DNA of 64,000 bases from Planctomycetales bacterium (GTDB lineage: Bacteria; Planctomycetota; Planctomycetia; Isosphaerales; Isosphaeraceae): assembly GCA_027452145.1 (NCBI GenBank), contig DAIDHB010000408.1:1-64000 (forward strand), written 5' to 3'. Positions 50,852 through 59,059 of this stretch are shown here, in pieces (positions within the stretch are counted from its first letter, which is position 1; every line of letters begins with the position of its first letter). The position numbers and the translations under genes were made by a program. Below the pieces are notes generated by a model. It was not told the origin of the DNA, did no database searches, and saw nothing but the letters and a program-made list of their open reading frames with translations.

Positions 50852-51199
50852 ATGAAACTCATCATCGCCGTCATCCAGCCGACGAAGCTCGAGGCGGTGA
50901 AGGAAGCCCTGTCGAAGGTCGAGGTCTTCCGCCTGACGGTGATGGACGTCCAGGGCTTCGGGCGGGAAAAGGGTTCGTCCGAGCTGTACCGCGGGCACGA
51001 GGTGACCGTCAACGTGCTCCGCAAGATCGAGCTGCAGATCGCCGTGAACGAGGATTTCGTCGAGCCGACCATCAGCGCGATCCTTGAGGCGAGCCGCAGC
51101 GGACCCGACGGTATGATTGGTGACGGCATGATCGCTGTGCTCCCGCTCGCCGATTGCGTGCGAATCCGGACCGGCGAACGCGGCCCGGAGGCGATCTGA
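50852..51199 (+). CDS. P-II family signal protein, divergent
   Basis: 115 residues, close to the usual 112. The P-II signatures are seen: KLIIAVIQPTKLEAVKEAL, the T-loop entry GFGREKGSSELYRG and the C-terminal VRIRTGERGPEAI. Y46, K58, R104 and R106 are conserved. Tyr51, the uridylylation site, is Val. The B-loop has a 3-residue insertion and Met at both positions corresponding to Lys85 and Lys90 (GMIGDGMIA in place of GKIGDGKIF). Nucleotide binding or modification may thus differ. ATG 50852 is chosen because the fold begins there (AGGA 6 bases upstream); a longer frame is encoded by the repeat element. It overlaps the HAD gene by one base. Confidence 0.92.
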   Translation: MKLIIAVIQPTKLEAVKEALSKVEVFRLTVMDVQGFGREKGSSELYRGHEVTVNVLRKIELQIAVNEDFVEPTISAILEASRSGPDGMIGDGMIAVLPLADCVRIRTGERGPEAI

Positions 51200-51930
51200 T
51201 GGCGATCTCGGCGGTGATCTTCGACTTCAACGGCGTGCTGATCGATGATGAGGCGGTGCACTGCGCGCTCTTCCAGGAAGTGCTGGCGGAGGAGGGGGTG
51301 GTCATCACCGAGCGCGATTACCACGATCGGTACATGGGCTATGATGACCGCGGTTGCTTCGACGCGGCGCTGAAGGACGCCGGCCAGGCGGCCGACCGCG
51401 CCCGGCTCGACGACCTGATCGCCCGCAAGGCGCGGCGATACGTGGAGGCGGCCGAGCGGGGGCTGCGATTCTTCCCGGCGGCGGCCGAGACGATCCGGGC
51501 CATCTCGGCACGCTGGCCCGTGGCGATCAACTCGGGCGCGCTGCGGCCCGAGATCGAGTACGCCCTCAACCGGCTGAAGTGCCGCGATTGCGTCGCGGCG
51601 ATCGTCTCGGCCGAGGACACCGACCGGTGCAAGCCCGACCCCGAAGGCTATCGGCTGGCCTTCGAGGCCCTTCGGACCCACGGCAACGCCCGGCCCGTCG
51701 GTCACGGACACGGACACGGACACGACGCACCGAGCCCCCTCGCGCCGTCGGCCTGCCTGGTCATCGAGGACACCCTGGCCGGGGTCATGTCGGCCAAGGG
51801 CGCCGGGATGCAGGTCGTCGGGGTCAGCACGACCTTTGACGCCGACTCGCTCCGAAAGGCCGGGGCCGACGATGTCGTCGCGGCGCTGGCCGACTTCACT
51901 CCCGAGTGGATCGAACGGCGCTTTCGCTAA
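51199..51930 (+). CDS. HAD-superfamily hydrolase (phosphatase/phosphoglucomutase-like)
   Basis: 243 residues. Motif I is D9-F-N11-G-V, where the second acidic residue of the usual DxD is Asn; motif II is INSGA (S at the expected position), motif III CKPDPEGY, and motif IV VIEDTLAGV. The helical cap after motif I resembles the beta-phosphoglucomutase/phosphoglycolate group. Near residues 171-182 is a His-rich GHGHGHGHD insert from a GGACAC microsatellite. The start is coupled to the P-II gene (TGATG overlap). Loss of the second Asp weakens the acid/base step, so it may be a modified phosphatase; that is inference. Confidence 0.88.
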   Translation: MAISAVIFDFNGVLIDDEAVHCALFQEVLAEEGVVITERDYHDRYMGYDDRGCFDAALKDAGQAADRARLDDLIARKARRYVEAAERGLRFFPAAAETIRAISARWPVAINSGALRPEIEYALNRLKCRDCVAAIVSAEDTDRCKPDPEGYRLAFEALRTHGNARPVGHGHGHGHDAPSPLAPSACLVIEDTLAGVMSAKGAGMQVVGVSTTFDADSLRKAGADDVVAALADFTPEWIERRFR

Positions 51931-51932
51931 TG

Positions 51933-52069
51933 GGTCATTGGTCATTGGTCATTGGTCATTGGTTCGCTGCCGCGGACGTCCGCGGCTGAGACATGGCGAT
52001 CGAGGAGAGCCGGTGGAGGCAAGACGGGCGGTAGCCCGACCAATGACCAATGACCAATGACCAATGACC
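51933..52069. repeat. Heptamer/core element: GGTCATT x4, 81-bp core, AATGACC x4
   Basis: Left array 51933-51960 (four GGTCATT) begins 2 bp after the HAD stop; core 51961-52041; right array 52042-52069 (four AATGACC). The last AATGACC supplies the ATG of the next gene. The core, read on the minus strand, starts GGGCTACCGCCC and ends CCGCGGCAGCGAAC, homologous to the element at 50706-50842 although the heptamer arms differ. Confidence 0.93.
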
Positions 52070-53197
52070 AAACCTGGAATAGCCCTGGTCATCACCGACC
52101 TGGACGTCGGCGGCGCCGAGAAAGCCCTGACGTCCCTGGCCACGCGGCTCTCGCCGTCGCGATGGCGGGTCGGCGTCTTCTGCCTGGGTGGTGAGGGACC
52201 GCTGGCCGAGGTGATCCGGTCCGCGAAGTTGCCGTGCGAGTGCCTCGCGATCGGCCGCCGCAATCCGATGGGCGCCATCACCCGGTTGGCGGCGAGCCTC
52301 CGGCGCTTCGGGCCCGACCTGATCCAGAGCTTCCTCTTCCACGCCAACATCGCCGCGAGGCTGGCGGCGCTGTCGCTCGGCCCGCCTCGTCCGGCGGTGC
52401 TCGGCGGCATCCGCGTGGCCGAGCCCCGGCGCTGGCACCTGGCCCTCGACCGCTGGACCTCCCGGCTGGTCGAGGTCGAGGTCTGCGTCTCGCGCGGGGT
52501 GCTCGAGCACAGCCGCGACGCCGGCGGCCTGGATCCCTCGCGACTCGTGGTCATCCCCAACGGAATCGACCCGTCCCCCTTCGACGCGGCAACTCCCGTG
52601 GCGCGATCGTCGATCGGTATTCCTGATGATGCCCACCTGGCGCTCTACGTCGGCCGGCTCGACCCGCAGAAGGGGCTATTTGACCTCCTCGCCGCCGCCG
52701 AAACCGTGATCGCGCATCGCCCCGACTGGCACCTCGCCCTGGCCGGCGACGGACCCGACCGCGAACGGCTGGTCGACCACGTCTCCGCGAGGCCCGCGCT
52801 CTGCGACCGCATTCACTGGCTGGGCCGTCGCGATGACATCCCCGGCCTGCTCAGATCGGCCGACGTGCTGGTCCTCCCCTCGCACTGGGAGGGCATGCCG
52901 AACGTGGTGCTCGAGGCGATGGCCGCAAAGGTTCCCGTGGTCGCCACGGCCGTCGAGGGCACCGTGGACCTCGTCATCCCTGGGGAAACAGGCTGGCTCG
53001 TGCCCCCTCGCGTGCCTACCGCGCTGGCGCAGGCCCTCGACGAGGCCGCCGCCGACCCCGCGCACCGCCGCCAGTTCGGCGAGGCCGGCCGCCTCAGGGT
53101 CGAGCGCGAGTTCTCCCAGGGCGCCGTCGTCGCCGCTTACGAACGCCTCTGGACCGAGGTCCTGCGGCGACGCTTCTCCTTTGTCACTGGTCATTAG
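52064..53197 (+). CDS. Glycosyltransferase family 4
   Basis: 377 residues with GT-B fold marks: GGAEKALTSLATRL near the N-terminus, IPNGIDPSPF at the inter-domain hinge, LYVGRLDPQKG, and the sugar-donor motif EGMPNVVLEAMA (the E-x7-E pattern). It transfers a sugar from a nucleotide donor to a lipid or polysaccharide acceptor in the cytoplasm. ATG 52064 lies in the last heptamer of the upstream repeat; no Shine-Dalgarno is seen. At the other end the residues VTGH and stop TAG are encoded by the first heptamers of the next element, so both ends of this gene are made of repeat. Confidence 0.92.
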   Translation: MTKPGIALVITDLDVGGAEKALTSLATRLSPSRWRVGVFCLGGEGPLAEVIRSAKLPCECLAIGRRNPMGAITRLAASLRRFGPDLIQSFLFHANIAARLAALSLGPPRPAVLGGIRVAEPRRWHLALDRWTSRLVEVEVCVSRGVLEHSRDAGGLDPSRLVVIPNGIDPSPFDAATPVARSSIGIPDDAHLALYVGRLDPQKGLFDLLAAAETVIAHRPDWHLALAGDGPDRERLVDHVSARPALCDRIHWLGRRDDIPGLLRSADVLVLPSHWEGMPNVVLEAMAAKVPVVATAVEGTVDLVIPGETGWLVPPRVPTALAQALDEAAADPAHRRQFGEAGRLRVEREFSQGAVVAAYERLWTEVLRRRFSFVTGH

Positions 53198-53286
53198 TCA
53201 TTGGTCATTAGTTGCGAATACCCAGGCCATTCGCGACGCCAGCCTCAGGAGTCAACGTCAGCGACCAATGACCAATGACCAATGAC
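53183..53286. repeat. Heptamer element: GTCATTA/G x4, 55-bp core, CAATGAC x3
   Basis: Left array 53183-53210 (GTCACTG, GTCATTA, GTCATTG, GTCATTA) encodes the end and stop codon of the glycosyltransferase; core 53211-53265; right array 53266-53286 (three CAATGAC). The core has its own inverted repeat (GCGAAT/ATTCGC) and is not clearly homologous to the other two cores. Confidence 0.85.
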
Positions 53287-53371
53287 CAAAGCGCGGATGC
53301 ACGTTCACAACCACCGGATCTTCGATCGCTACGGCCGCGAGGTGGTCAGCCTGGCGATCCTGGCCGACGAC
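53282..53371 (+). pseudogene. Fragment of an Rpn/PD-(D/E)XK-type transposase-associated nuclease
   Basis: The frame from ATG 53282 (in the last heptamer) reads HVHNHRIFDRYGREVVSLAILADD, which resembles the YRIFDRYxxxVVSLAVL core of Rpn-family (YhgA/DUF4351-type) PD-(D/E)XK proteins, then loses all resemblance and runs into the convergent kinase gene. Only about 30 residues remain, so it is a remnant. Confidence 0.5.
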
Positions 53372-53454
53372 GCGTCTGGACCCGCAAGCGGCGGCCGAAG
53401 GCGGAGTGACGCAACTCGCCCGTTTCGGCTGGAATCCCGACCCTCGCACGCCCC

Positions 53455-54969
53455 TCACCGCCCCAGCCGCGCCCATCCCTTGCGCCGGGCCTGGGGATTC
53501 TCGCCGAGGAGCCAGCGCCTCAGGTCGTCGGCAAGGGCCTGGCAGTCGGCATAGCGCCGCTCGGGGTCGCGGGCCAGCGCCTTGAGGCAGATCGAGGCCA
53601 GTGCGCGCGGGACCTTCGGCTCGACCGTCCTCGGCGACGGCACCGCGTGGTGGGTCGCCTGGAACAGCACATACGACGCCGGTCCCATGAACGGCGGGCG
53701 GCCGCATAGCAGCTCGTAGAAGACCGCGCCCAGGCTGTACTGGTCGCTCGCCGGCAAGGGATGGCGCCGCCCGCTCTCGGCCTGCTCGGGGGCGACGTAC
53801 GCCGGCGTCCCCAGGATCGTGCCGGGCTTCAGCGGCACCTCATTCGAATCCGGCCGATAGGCGATGCCGAAGTCCATCAGGTGCACCGCGCCCGCCCCGT
53901 CGACCCGGATATTCGCCGGCTTCACGTCGCGGTGCACCACGCCCTGCGCATGGGCATACGCCAGCGCCTCGGCCAGCTCGGCGGCCGCGCCCGCGGCCTC
54001 GGCCGGCGCCATCGCGCCCCCCTCCGCCAGCCGATCGTCCAGGCTCTGGCCCTCGATCAGCGCCATGGCGATGTAATGCCTGTCGCCGGCGCGCCCCGCC
54101 TCGTACACCGGCACGATCCTCGGGTGCCGCAGCCTCGCCTGCGCCCTCGCCTCGCCCAGGAACCGCTCGAGCGACCGCTCGCTCCGCAGGACGCCCGGCC
54201 GCGGCACCTTCAACGCCACCTCGCGCTCGAGCATCGCATCCCACGCGCGATACACCGTTGCGTGCCGACCCTCGCCCAGCACCCCGACGATCCGGAACCG
54301 CCCGAGCTGCTCCCCCTCGCCCGAGCCGATCCCCCCGCGCGTCGCCGCCGCCGCCGCCGTCGCCGACGAAGCCGAGGCCGTCGAGATCGCCTCGACCGAC
54401 CGCGACGCCGACATCGACGCCGCCCGGCCAGCCGCCTGCGACGCCACGCTCCAGGCCGACACCCGCGTCCCCGGCTGCGACATCGCCTCGACGACCACCT
54501 CGCCGCTATCCCACAGCCCGTAGGACGTGCTCGACTCGCCCCCGGGGTCGGCCTGACTGCCGCTACCGCCCCCGTGAATCCCCCAGCCCAGGCCGCCCAC
54601 GAAGATATCGCCGCTCTCGAATTCCGCGCGGAAATCCAGGTCCGCCGAATCTCCCTCGGCGGCCACGACCACCGCCACGCCGCCGGTCCCTTCGCGGTAC
54701 GGGGTTAGCGCCCGGCCCGCGACCGCGAGCCCCCGCGCGACCGACCGCGCCAGGCCGCCCGCACCCTCGAAGCCCGACGAGCTCCCACCGGCCCCGGCCG
54801 ATGCCGACGCCCGACCGACCGACGTCCACCCCGCGTCCGCCGCCGCCGCCGAGGCCGTCGGCAGCTTCGTCAGGCACCGCGGGCAGCGGAAGATCCTCCC
54901 CAGCGGGTCATCCACGAGCTGCGAGACCCGGCCGCAGGACGCGTTCGGACATCGTGTCATCGCGGGCAT
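53455..54969 (-). CDS. Ser/Thr protein kinase with N-terminal zinc ribbon
   Basis: 504 residues. Residues 7-32 form a zinc ribbon (C7, C12, C29, C32: RCPNASC and FRCPRC). Residues 36-220 are a Ser/Ala/Gly-rich linker of low complexity. The kinase domain occupies about 225-490: glycine loop LGEGRHATVYRAWD, catalytic Lys in VALKVPR, HRDVKPANI, DFG, and APEQ in the P+1 region, with all catalytic residues present. No membrane segment, unlike many bacterial PknB-type kinases. ATG 54969 is preceded by GGGAGGTGG. Targets are unknown. Confidence 0.93.
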   Translation of the reverse strand: MPAMTRCPNASCGRVSQLVDDPLGRIFRCPRCLTKLPTASAAAADAGWTSVGRASASAGAGGSSSGFEGAGGLARSVARGLAVAGRALTPYREGTGGVAVVVAAEGDSADLDFRAEFESGDIFVGGLGWGIHGGGSGSQADPGGESSTSYGLWDSGEVVVEAMSQPGTRVSAWSVASQAAGRAASMSASRSVEAISTASASSATAAAAATRGGIGSGEGEQLGRFRIVGVLGEGRHATVYRAWDAMLEREVALKVPRPGVLRSERSLERFLGEARAQARLRHPRIVPVYEAGRAGDRHYIAMALIEGQSLDDRLAEGGAMAPAEAAGAAAELAEALAYAHAQGVVHRDVKPANIRVDGAGAVHLMDFGIAYRPDSNEVPLKPGTILGTPAYVAPEQAESGRRHPLPASDQYSLGAVFYELLCGRPPFMGPASYVLFQATHHAVPSPRTVEPKVPRALASICLKALARDPERRYADCQALADDLRRWLLGENPQARRKGWARLGR

Positions 54970-55470
54970 CTGCCACCTCCCTTCCTCCCTGATGTGCCAC
55001 TCGCCCGGCTTCTCTGCCTTGCAAGCCGACCCTCGGCCGACGACCGCACCCCCCGCCCCCGAAATGACTCGTCCCGACTTCCCTCGACGACGCGAGGAGA
55101 GCTCGCAGACTTCCATGGAGACGCGGGCGTCGGATTGGATGCAGAGGCGTGTCCCGGGTCCACGATTGCCCGGGCAACACCTATGGATATAACCCAATAA
55201 CGCGCTGCGGCAAACCGATCTTGACAAAAAGATCGGCCGCCCGACACCCCTCTGGCGGCAAAAGCCGGAATCTCGCCCAGGTCGCCGCGGCCCGCCTCGG
55301 GCACAACCCGCGCAGGCCCTGCCGCCCCGCCAGTCCCATCGGCCCGGCGCGGCCATCCTGGTAGAATAATCCGCCGGCGCCCACGCGCGGACGCGGACGG
55401 ACGCGCCCCGCCCGGCCCACCTCGAGGAACCGGCCCGGACATCCTCCGGCCGCATGGATCAAGACTTGTA
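54970..55470. other. Divergent intergenic region between the kinase and trpC
   Basis: 501 bp without a credible gene. A short hairpin CGATCTT-6-AAGATCG lies near 55218, overlapping a TTGACA, and TAGAAT lies near 55362, but the boxes are not spaced as one promoter. I see no attenuator or T-box. Confidence 0.4.
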
Positions 55471-56268
55471 ATGATGATGTCCATCCTGGATGAAATCGTC
55501 GCGTCCAAGCATCGTGAGGTTGCATCGGCGAGGCGGCGGCTACCGCTCGAGGAGATCGAGGCCCAGGCGGCCTCGGCGCCCCCGGCCCGCGACTTCCGCG
55601 CGGCGCTGGCGGGTCCCGGCCCGATCCAGCTCATCGCCGAGGTCAAGAAGGCCAGTCCTTCGGCGAAGGTGATCCGCGATGACTTCGACCCGGTCGCCAT
55701 CGCACGAGCCTACCAGGACCACGGTGCCGCGTGTCTGAGCATACTCACCGACGCGCCTTATTTCCAGGGGCATCTGTCTTACCTGGCCCGCGCCCGCGCC
55801 TCCGTGGCCATCCCCATCCTGCGCAAGGATTTCATGATCGATGAATACCAGGTCGCCGAGGCCCGCCTGGCCGGCGCCGACGCCATCCTGCTCATCGCCG
55901 AGATCCTCGACGACGACGCTTTGGTTTCGCTGCGCGAGCGCGCCGCCGCGCTCGGCATGGCGACCCTCGTCGAGTTCCACGACCCGGAGAACCTGGGCCG
56001 CGTGCTCGACTCGGGCGCCGACCTCGTCGGGATCAACAACCGCGATTCGAAGACGTTCACCACCGACCTCGACCAGACGATCCGCCTGCGCGACCGCATC
56101 CCGGGCGACGTGGTGCTGGTCAGCGAGAGCGGCATCCGCACCCGCGCCGACGCGATGCGCCTCGAGGCGGCGGGGGTCCACGCCATCCTCGTCGGCGAGT
56201 CCCTGATGCGCCAGCCCGACGTCGGCCTGGCCGTCGAGCGCCTCCTCGGGCTGGCGCCCGAGGCGTGA
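55471..56268 (+). CDS. trpC: Indole-3-glycerol phosphate synthase TrpC
   Basis: 265 residues, the usual monofunctional length. It closes the indole ring from carboxyphenylaminodeoxyribulose phosphate in tryptophan synthesis. Catalytic features are visible: IAEVKKASPSAKVI (catalytic Lys), LRKDFMIDEYQV, AILLIAEIL, TLVEFHD, GINNRDSKTF, VSESGI and the phosphate-binding AILVGESLM. Three ATGs (55471, 55474, 55477) are possible starts; no clear Shine-Dalgarno. It stands alone without other trp genes in the window, as usual in planctomycetes with scattered tryptophan genes. Confidence 0.97.
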   Translation: MMMSILDEIVASKHREVASARRRLPLEEIEAQAASAPPARDFRAALAGPGPIQLIAEVKKASPSAKVIRDDFDPVAIARAYQDHGAACLSILTDAPYFQGHLSYLARARASVAIPILRKDFMIDEYQVAEARLAGADAILLIAEILDDDALVSLRERAAALGMATLVEFHDPENLGRVLDSGADLVGINNRDSKTFTTDLDQTIRLRDRIPGDVVLVSESGIRTRADAMRLEAAGVHAILVGESLMRQPDVGLAVERLLGLAPEA

Positions 56269-56367
56269 GAAACCCTGCGGCGCCGAACGGTTGGAGGCTC
56301 ACACTCGGGCGAGAGGAGTAGGCCCGGCGGCCCGTCCCGTCGATCCCGAATCCGCCCGCGGGCCCAA

Positions 56368-56559
56368 TCTTCTGTAGGAGGGGGCTCCGTCCCCCGACCC
56401 CGCGGGCCTGAATCGGATCGGACGGGATCGGCGGAATCGGACGGGATCGGCGGACAGAGTCGCCTCCTAAAACGGATGTCCGCCGGTCGGTTCCGGTCCT
56501 GTGATGCTCTGTCCCCCGACCGGATCGGATCGGCGGACAGAGCCGCCTCCTACAGAAGA
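56368..56559. repeat. 192-bp inverted-repeat element, TGTAGGAGG-CGGCTCYGTCC family
   Basis: Imperfect inverted arms of about 30 bp begin TCTTCTGTAGGAGG at 56368 and end at 56559. Two further degenerate copies of the arm sequence lie inside, with a short direct repeat (AATCGGACGGGATCGGCGG type). The element lies between trpC and the 3' end of the HEAT gene; the rest of the 378-bp gap holds nothing I recognise. Confidence 0.7.
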
Positions 56560-56646
56560 CCCGGTCGGCCGGATCGGGTCGGGTCGGCGGCCCTCTGCCG
56601 CGATCCAGGTCGTCGGTATCCCTGCCCCCATTGCGTTCAGACCAGC

Positions 56647-58557
56647 TCAGCGAGCCGGCTTCGCCTCGATCCGCCGCAGCGCATCGGCGGCCCAGCGGCG
56701 GACGAAGCGGTCGCGGTACGTGAGCAGCCGCTTCAGCTCCGGCACGGCGGCCCTTGCTCCGGGCCCGAACCGGCCCAGCCTCCTCAAAGCATCGGGATCA
56801 CACATTCCGCTGCTGTACCAGTCGTACCCGCTCACGCAGTTCCGATTGCTCCCCGTGAAGAGGGCTTCCCGCGTGAAGAACTCCGCCTCCAGACTCCACC
56901 GGCCCAGCGCCCCGACCAGGGTCGCTCGCGTCCAGGACCAGGACCGCGGCGAGTCAGCCATCAGCGCCAGATACTCGTTCGCCGCCCGGTTCGTCGGGTC
57001 GATCTGGTGCAGGGCAATCGCGGCCCGCGCACATCGGTAATCCCCGGCCTTCACGTGTCGCTCCAGGGCCGGGACCGCGGCTTTGGCCGCCGGGCCGATC
57101 GCGCCGAGGGCCTCGGCGGCATCAGACCAGCCCTTTTCACCCAGCCCGCGGATCAGGGCCGGGACAGCGGGCGCGGCACCTGGACCGATCCGAGCGAGGG
57201 CATCCCGGGCCCAGTCGGCGACGCCTTCCCGATCGTCGTTCGCCGCGACGGCGAGGGCCTTGATCACAACCGGAGGGATCGGCTCAAGCATCGTCGCCTC
57301 GAGCATCGCGTACCTATCGCCCCGGCGGATGGCACGGATCAGGGCCGGGACGACCAGCTTCCCCGTGGGATCGATCCGGATCATGACGCCGATCAGCCCC
57401 GGGAAGTGACTGGACTCATCGTTCCAGTCCGAATCCTCGAACTGCTCCTGCTCCTTCAGGCACTCGAGCAGGGCCGGCAGGGCGGCTCGCGCCGGCGGGC
57501 CGATCCAGCCGAGGACCAGGGCGGCGTCCTGACCATACGTACTCCTGGCATCCTGCTCGGGCGTCACGGCGCGGGGGTCCTTCGGGTCGTGGCGCGGGTA
57601 TTCCAGGACCTCGATCAAGGCCGGGACCACGCCGGGCGTCTCCGGCTCGATCGCTCCCAGGGCGACCGCCGCCGCGGCGCGGATCGCCGGCCGCCGGTCG
57701 GTCAGATAGGGCCGGAGCGCCGGGGCGGCCTCGCACGCGTCCGGCCCGAGCCGCAGGAATCCCTCGACGTCGGGCGCGATATCCTCACTGGGACGGAGGA
57801 AATCCCCGGCCTCCTTCCGGAAGACCTCGACCATCACCGGCACCGCGGCCGCGCCAATCCTCGGGAGGGCGTCGAGGATGTCCCCGGACCCGTAATCGCT
57901 CTGCCTCAGCTTCACCGCGAGCGCGGGGACCGCCGGCGCGGCGGCCGGCCCGATCCGGCCCAGGGCGTGCGCGACATGCGGCTCGAGCGCCGGATCATCG
58001 AGCGCGGCGATCAGGGCCGGGACGGCCTCCGCGGCCTCATCCTGCATCACCCCCAGGGTCTCCACGGCAAACCGCCTCAGGTCGGGATCCTTGCCCTGAA
58101 GCGCCCGGATCAGGGCAGGTACGGCCGGCCGGCCGATCCGGCCCAGCGCCAGGGACATGGCCCAGTCCAGCCCCGTCGCCCGCCCGTCGGCGAGCCTCCC
58201 GTCACCGGCCCTGGGAAAGAGCTTCGGCACGGCTTCCGCGGCCGCCGGACCGATCCGCCCGAGTACCTCGATCGCGGCCCTGCGGAGCTGGTCATTGGCC
58301 TTGTCGACCTTCGTGTCGCCCGTCCGAGGCTCGTCGACGACCCGGATCAGGCAAGGCACCGCACTCGCCGCCCCCGGGCCGAAGTGGCGCAGCGCGTCGA
58401 TCGCCCGGTCGCGCTCGTTCGTCGGACGCCCCCTGTCCTGGACGATGGCGATCCATTCGCCGACCGTCTTGCCGCCCACGACCGGCTCGTCGCCGGCGCA
58501 TGCCGGCGCCCCGGCGCAGAATACGAGGGCCAGTCCCAGCAGCGCAGACCACCTCAT
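56647..58557 (-). CDS. Secreted HEAT-repeat protein
   Basis: 636 residues. Signal peptide SALLGLALVFCAGAPACAG, then 12 or more HEAT/PBS-lyase-type repeats of about 35-45 residues with the consensus ALGRIGPAAAPAVPALI, up to the end. A loop without repeats covers about residues 345-400 and another 535-590. Such proteins bind other proteins or act as scaffolds. ATG 58557 is preceded by GGGGGAG. No other gene nearby is clearly linked. Confidence 0.92.
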   Translation of the reverse strand: MRWSALLGLALVFCAGAPACAGDEPVVGGKTVGEWIAIVQDRGRPTNERDRAIDALRHFGPGAASAVPCLIRVVDEPRTGDTKVDKANDQLRRAAIEVLGRIGPAAAEAVPKLFPRAGDGRLADGRATGLDWAMSLALGRIGRPAVPALIRALQGKDPDLRRFAVETLGVMQDEAAEAVPALIAALDDPALEPHVAHALGRIGPAAAPAVPALAVKLRQSDYGSGDILDALPRIGAAAVPVMVEVFRKEAGDFLRPSEDIAPDVEGFLRLGPDACEAAPALRPYLTDRRPAIRAAAAVALGAIEPETPGVVPALIEVLEYPRHDPKDPRAVTPEQDARSTYGQDAALVLGWIGPPARAALPALLECLKEQEQFEDSDWNDESSHFPGLIGVMIRIDPTGKLVVPALIRAIRRGDRYAMLEATMLEPIPPVVIKALAVAANDDREGVADWARDALARIGPGAAPAVPALIRGLGEKGWSDAAEALGAIGPAAKAAVPALERHVKAGDYRCARAAIALHQIDPTNRAANEYLALMADSPRSWSWTRATLVGALGRWSLEAEFFTREALFTGSNRNCVSGYDWYSSGMCDPDALRRLGRFGPGARAAVPELKRLLTYRDRFVRRWAADALRRIEAKPAR

Positions 58558-58753
58558 GGCTCCCCCCAACGATCGCGGCGGCTCAAGATGCCTCGACATC
58601 CTGATCTTACCGGGCGCTGTCCCGGCCAGATAGCCCGCACCTCGTCGCGGTCCCCGGCGCCCGGGACCGGCCGATCCGCCTTGGTCGAGTCGGGACCGAC
58701 GCGGTAAACTGAACCCACATCAATTCCCCCGATGAAACGAATCGAGGACCCTC

Positions 58754-59038
58754 ATGGCCATCACCATCGAACTCCGCCCCGACGAGGAGCAGATGCTCGG
58801 CGAGTGCGCCCGCGCCAGCGGCCAGACGCTGACCGAGTACATCCGCCAGGTCCTCGAGCAGCATGTGCGCTCCGCCTCGCACCCCGGCACCTCGGACGCC
58901 GCGCTCGACCAGATCCTCGCCCCGGTCCGCGAGACCTGGCGGCAGAACGGCCTGACCGACGAGCAGATCAACGCCGTGCTCCAGCGCGACCTCGAGCAGA
59001 TCCGCCGCGAGCGGCTCGAACGCACGGGGCTCGAGTGA
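58754..59038 (+). CDS. Ribbon-helix-helix (CopG-like) small protein
   Basis: 94 residues. MAITIELRPDEEQMLGECAR and TLTEYIRQVLEQHV form a ribbon-helix-helix DNA-binding domain as in CopG/ParD-type antitoxins; the C-terminal half is an acidic/basic helix (LTDEQINAVLQRDLEQIRRE). No toxin gene follows: the next gene is convergent. It is therefore an orphan RHH regulator or antitoxin. GAGGA precedes ATG 58754 by 8 bases. A palindrome pair lies directly after the stop. Confidence 0.85.
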   Translation: MAITIELRPDEEQMLGECARASGQTLTEYIRQVLEQHVRSASHPGTSDAALDQILAPVRETWRQNGLTDEQINAVLQRDLEQIRRERLERTGLE

Positions 59039-59059
59039 ACGTGAGAGCGCACGACCCTT

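Noticed and set aside
50706-53286. Heptamer arrays considered as a CRISPR array
   Set aside because: Units are only 7 bp without spacers, and cores are homologous to each other rather than unique; no cas gene is present.
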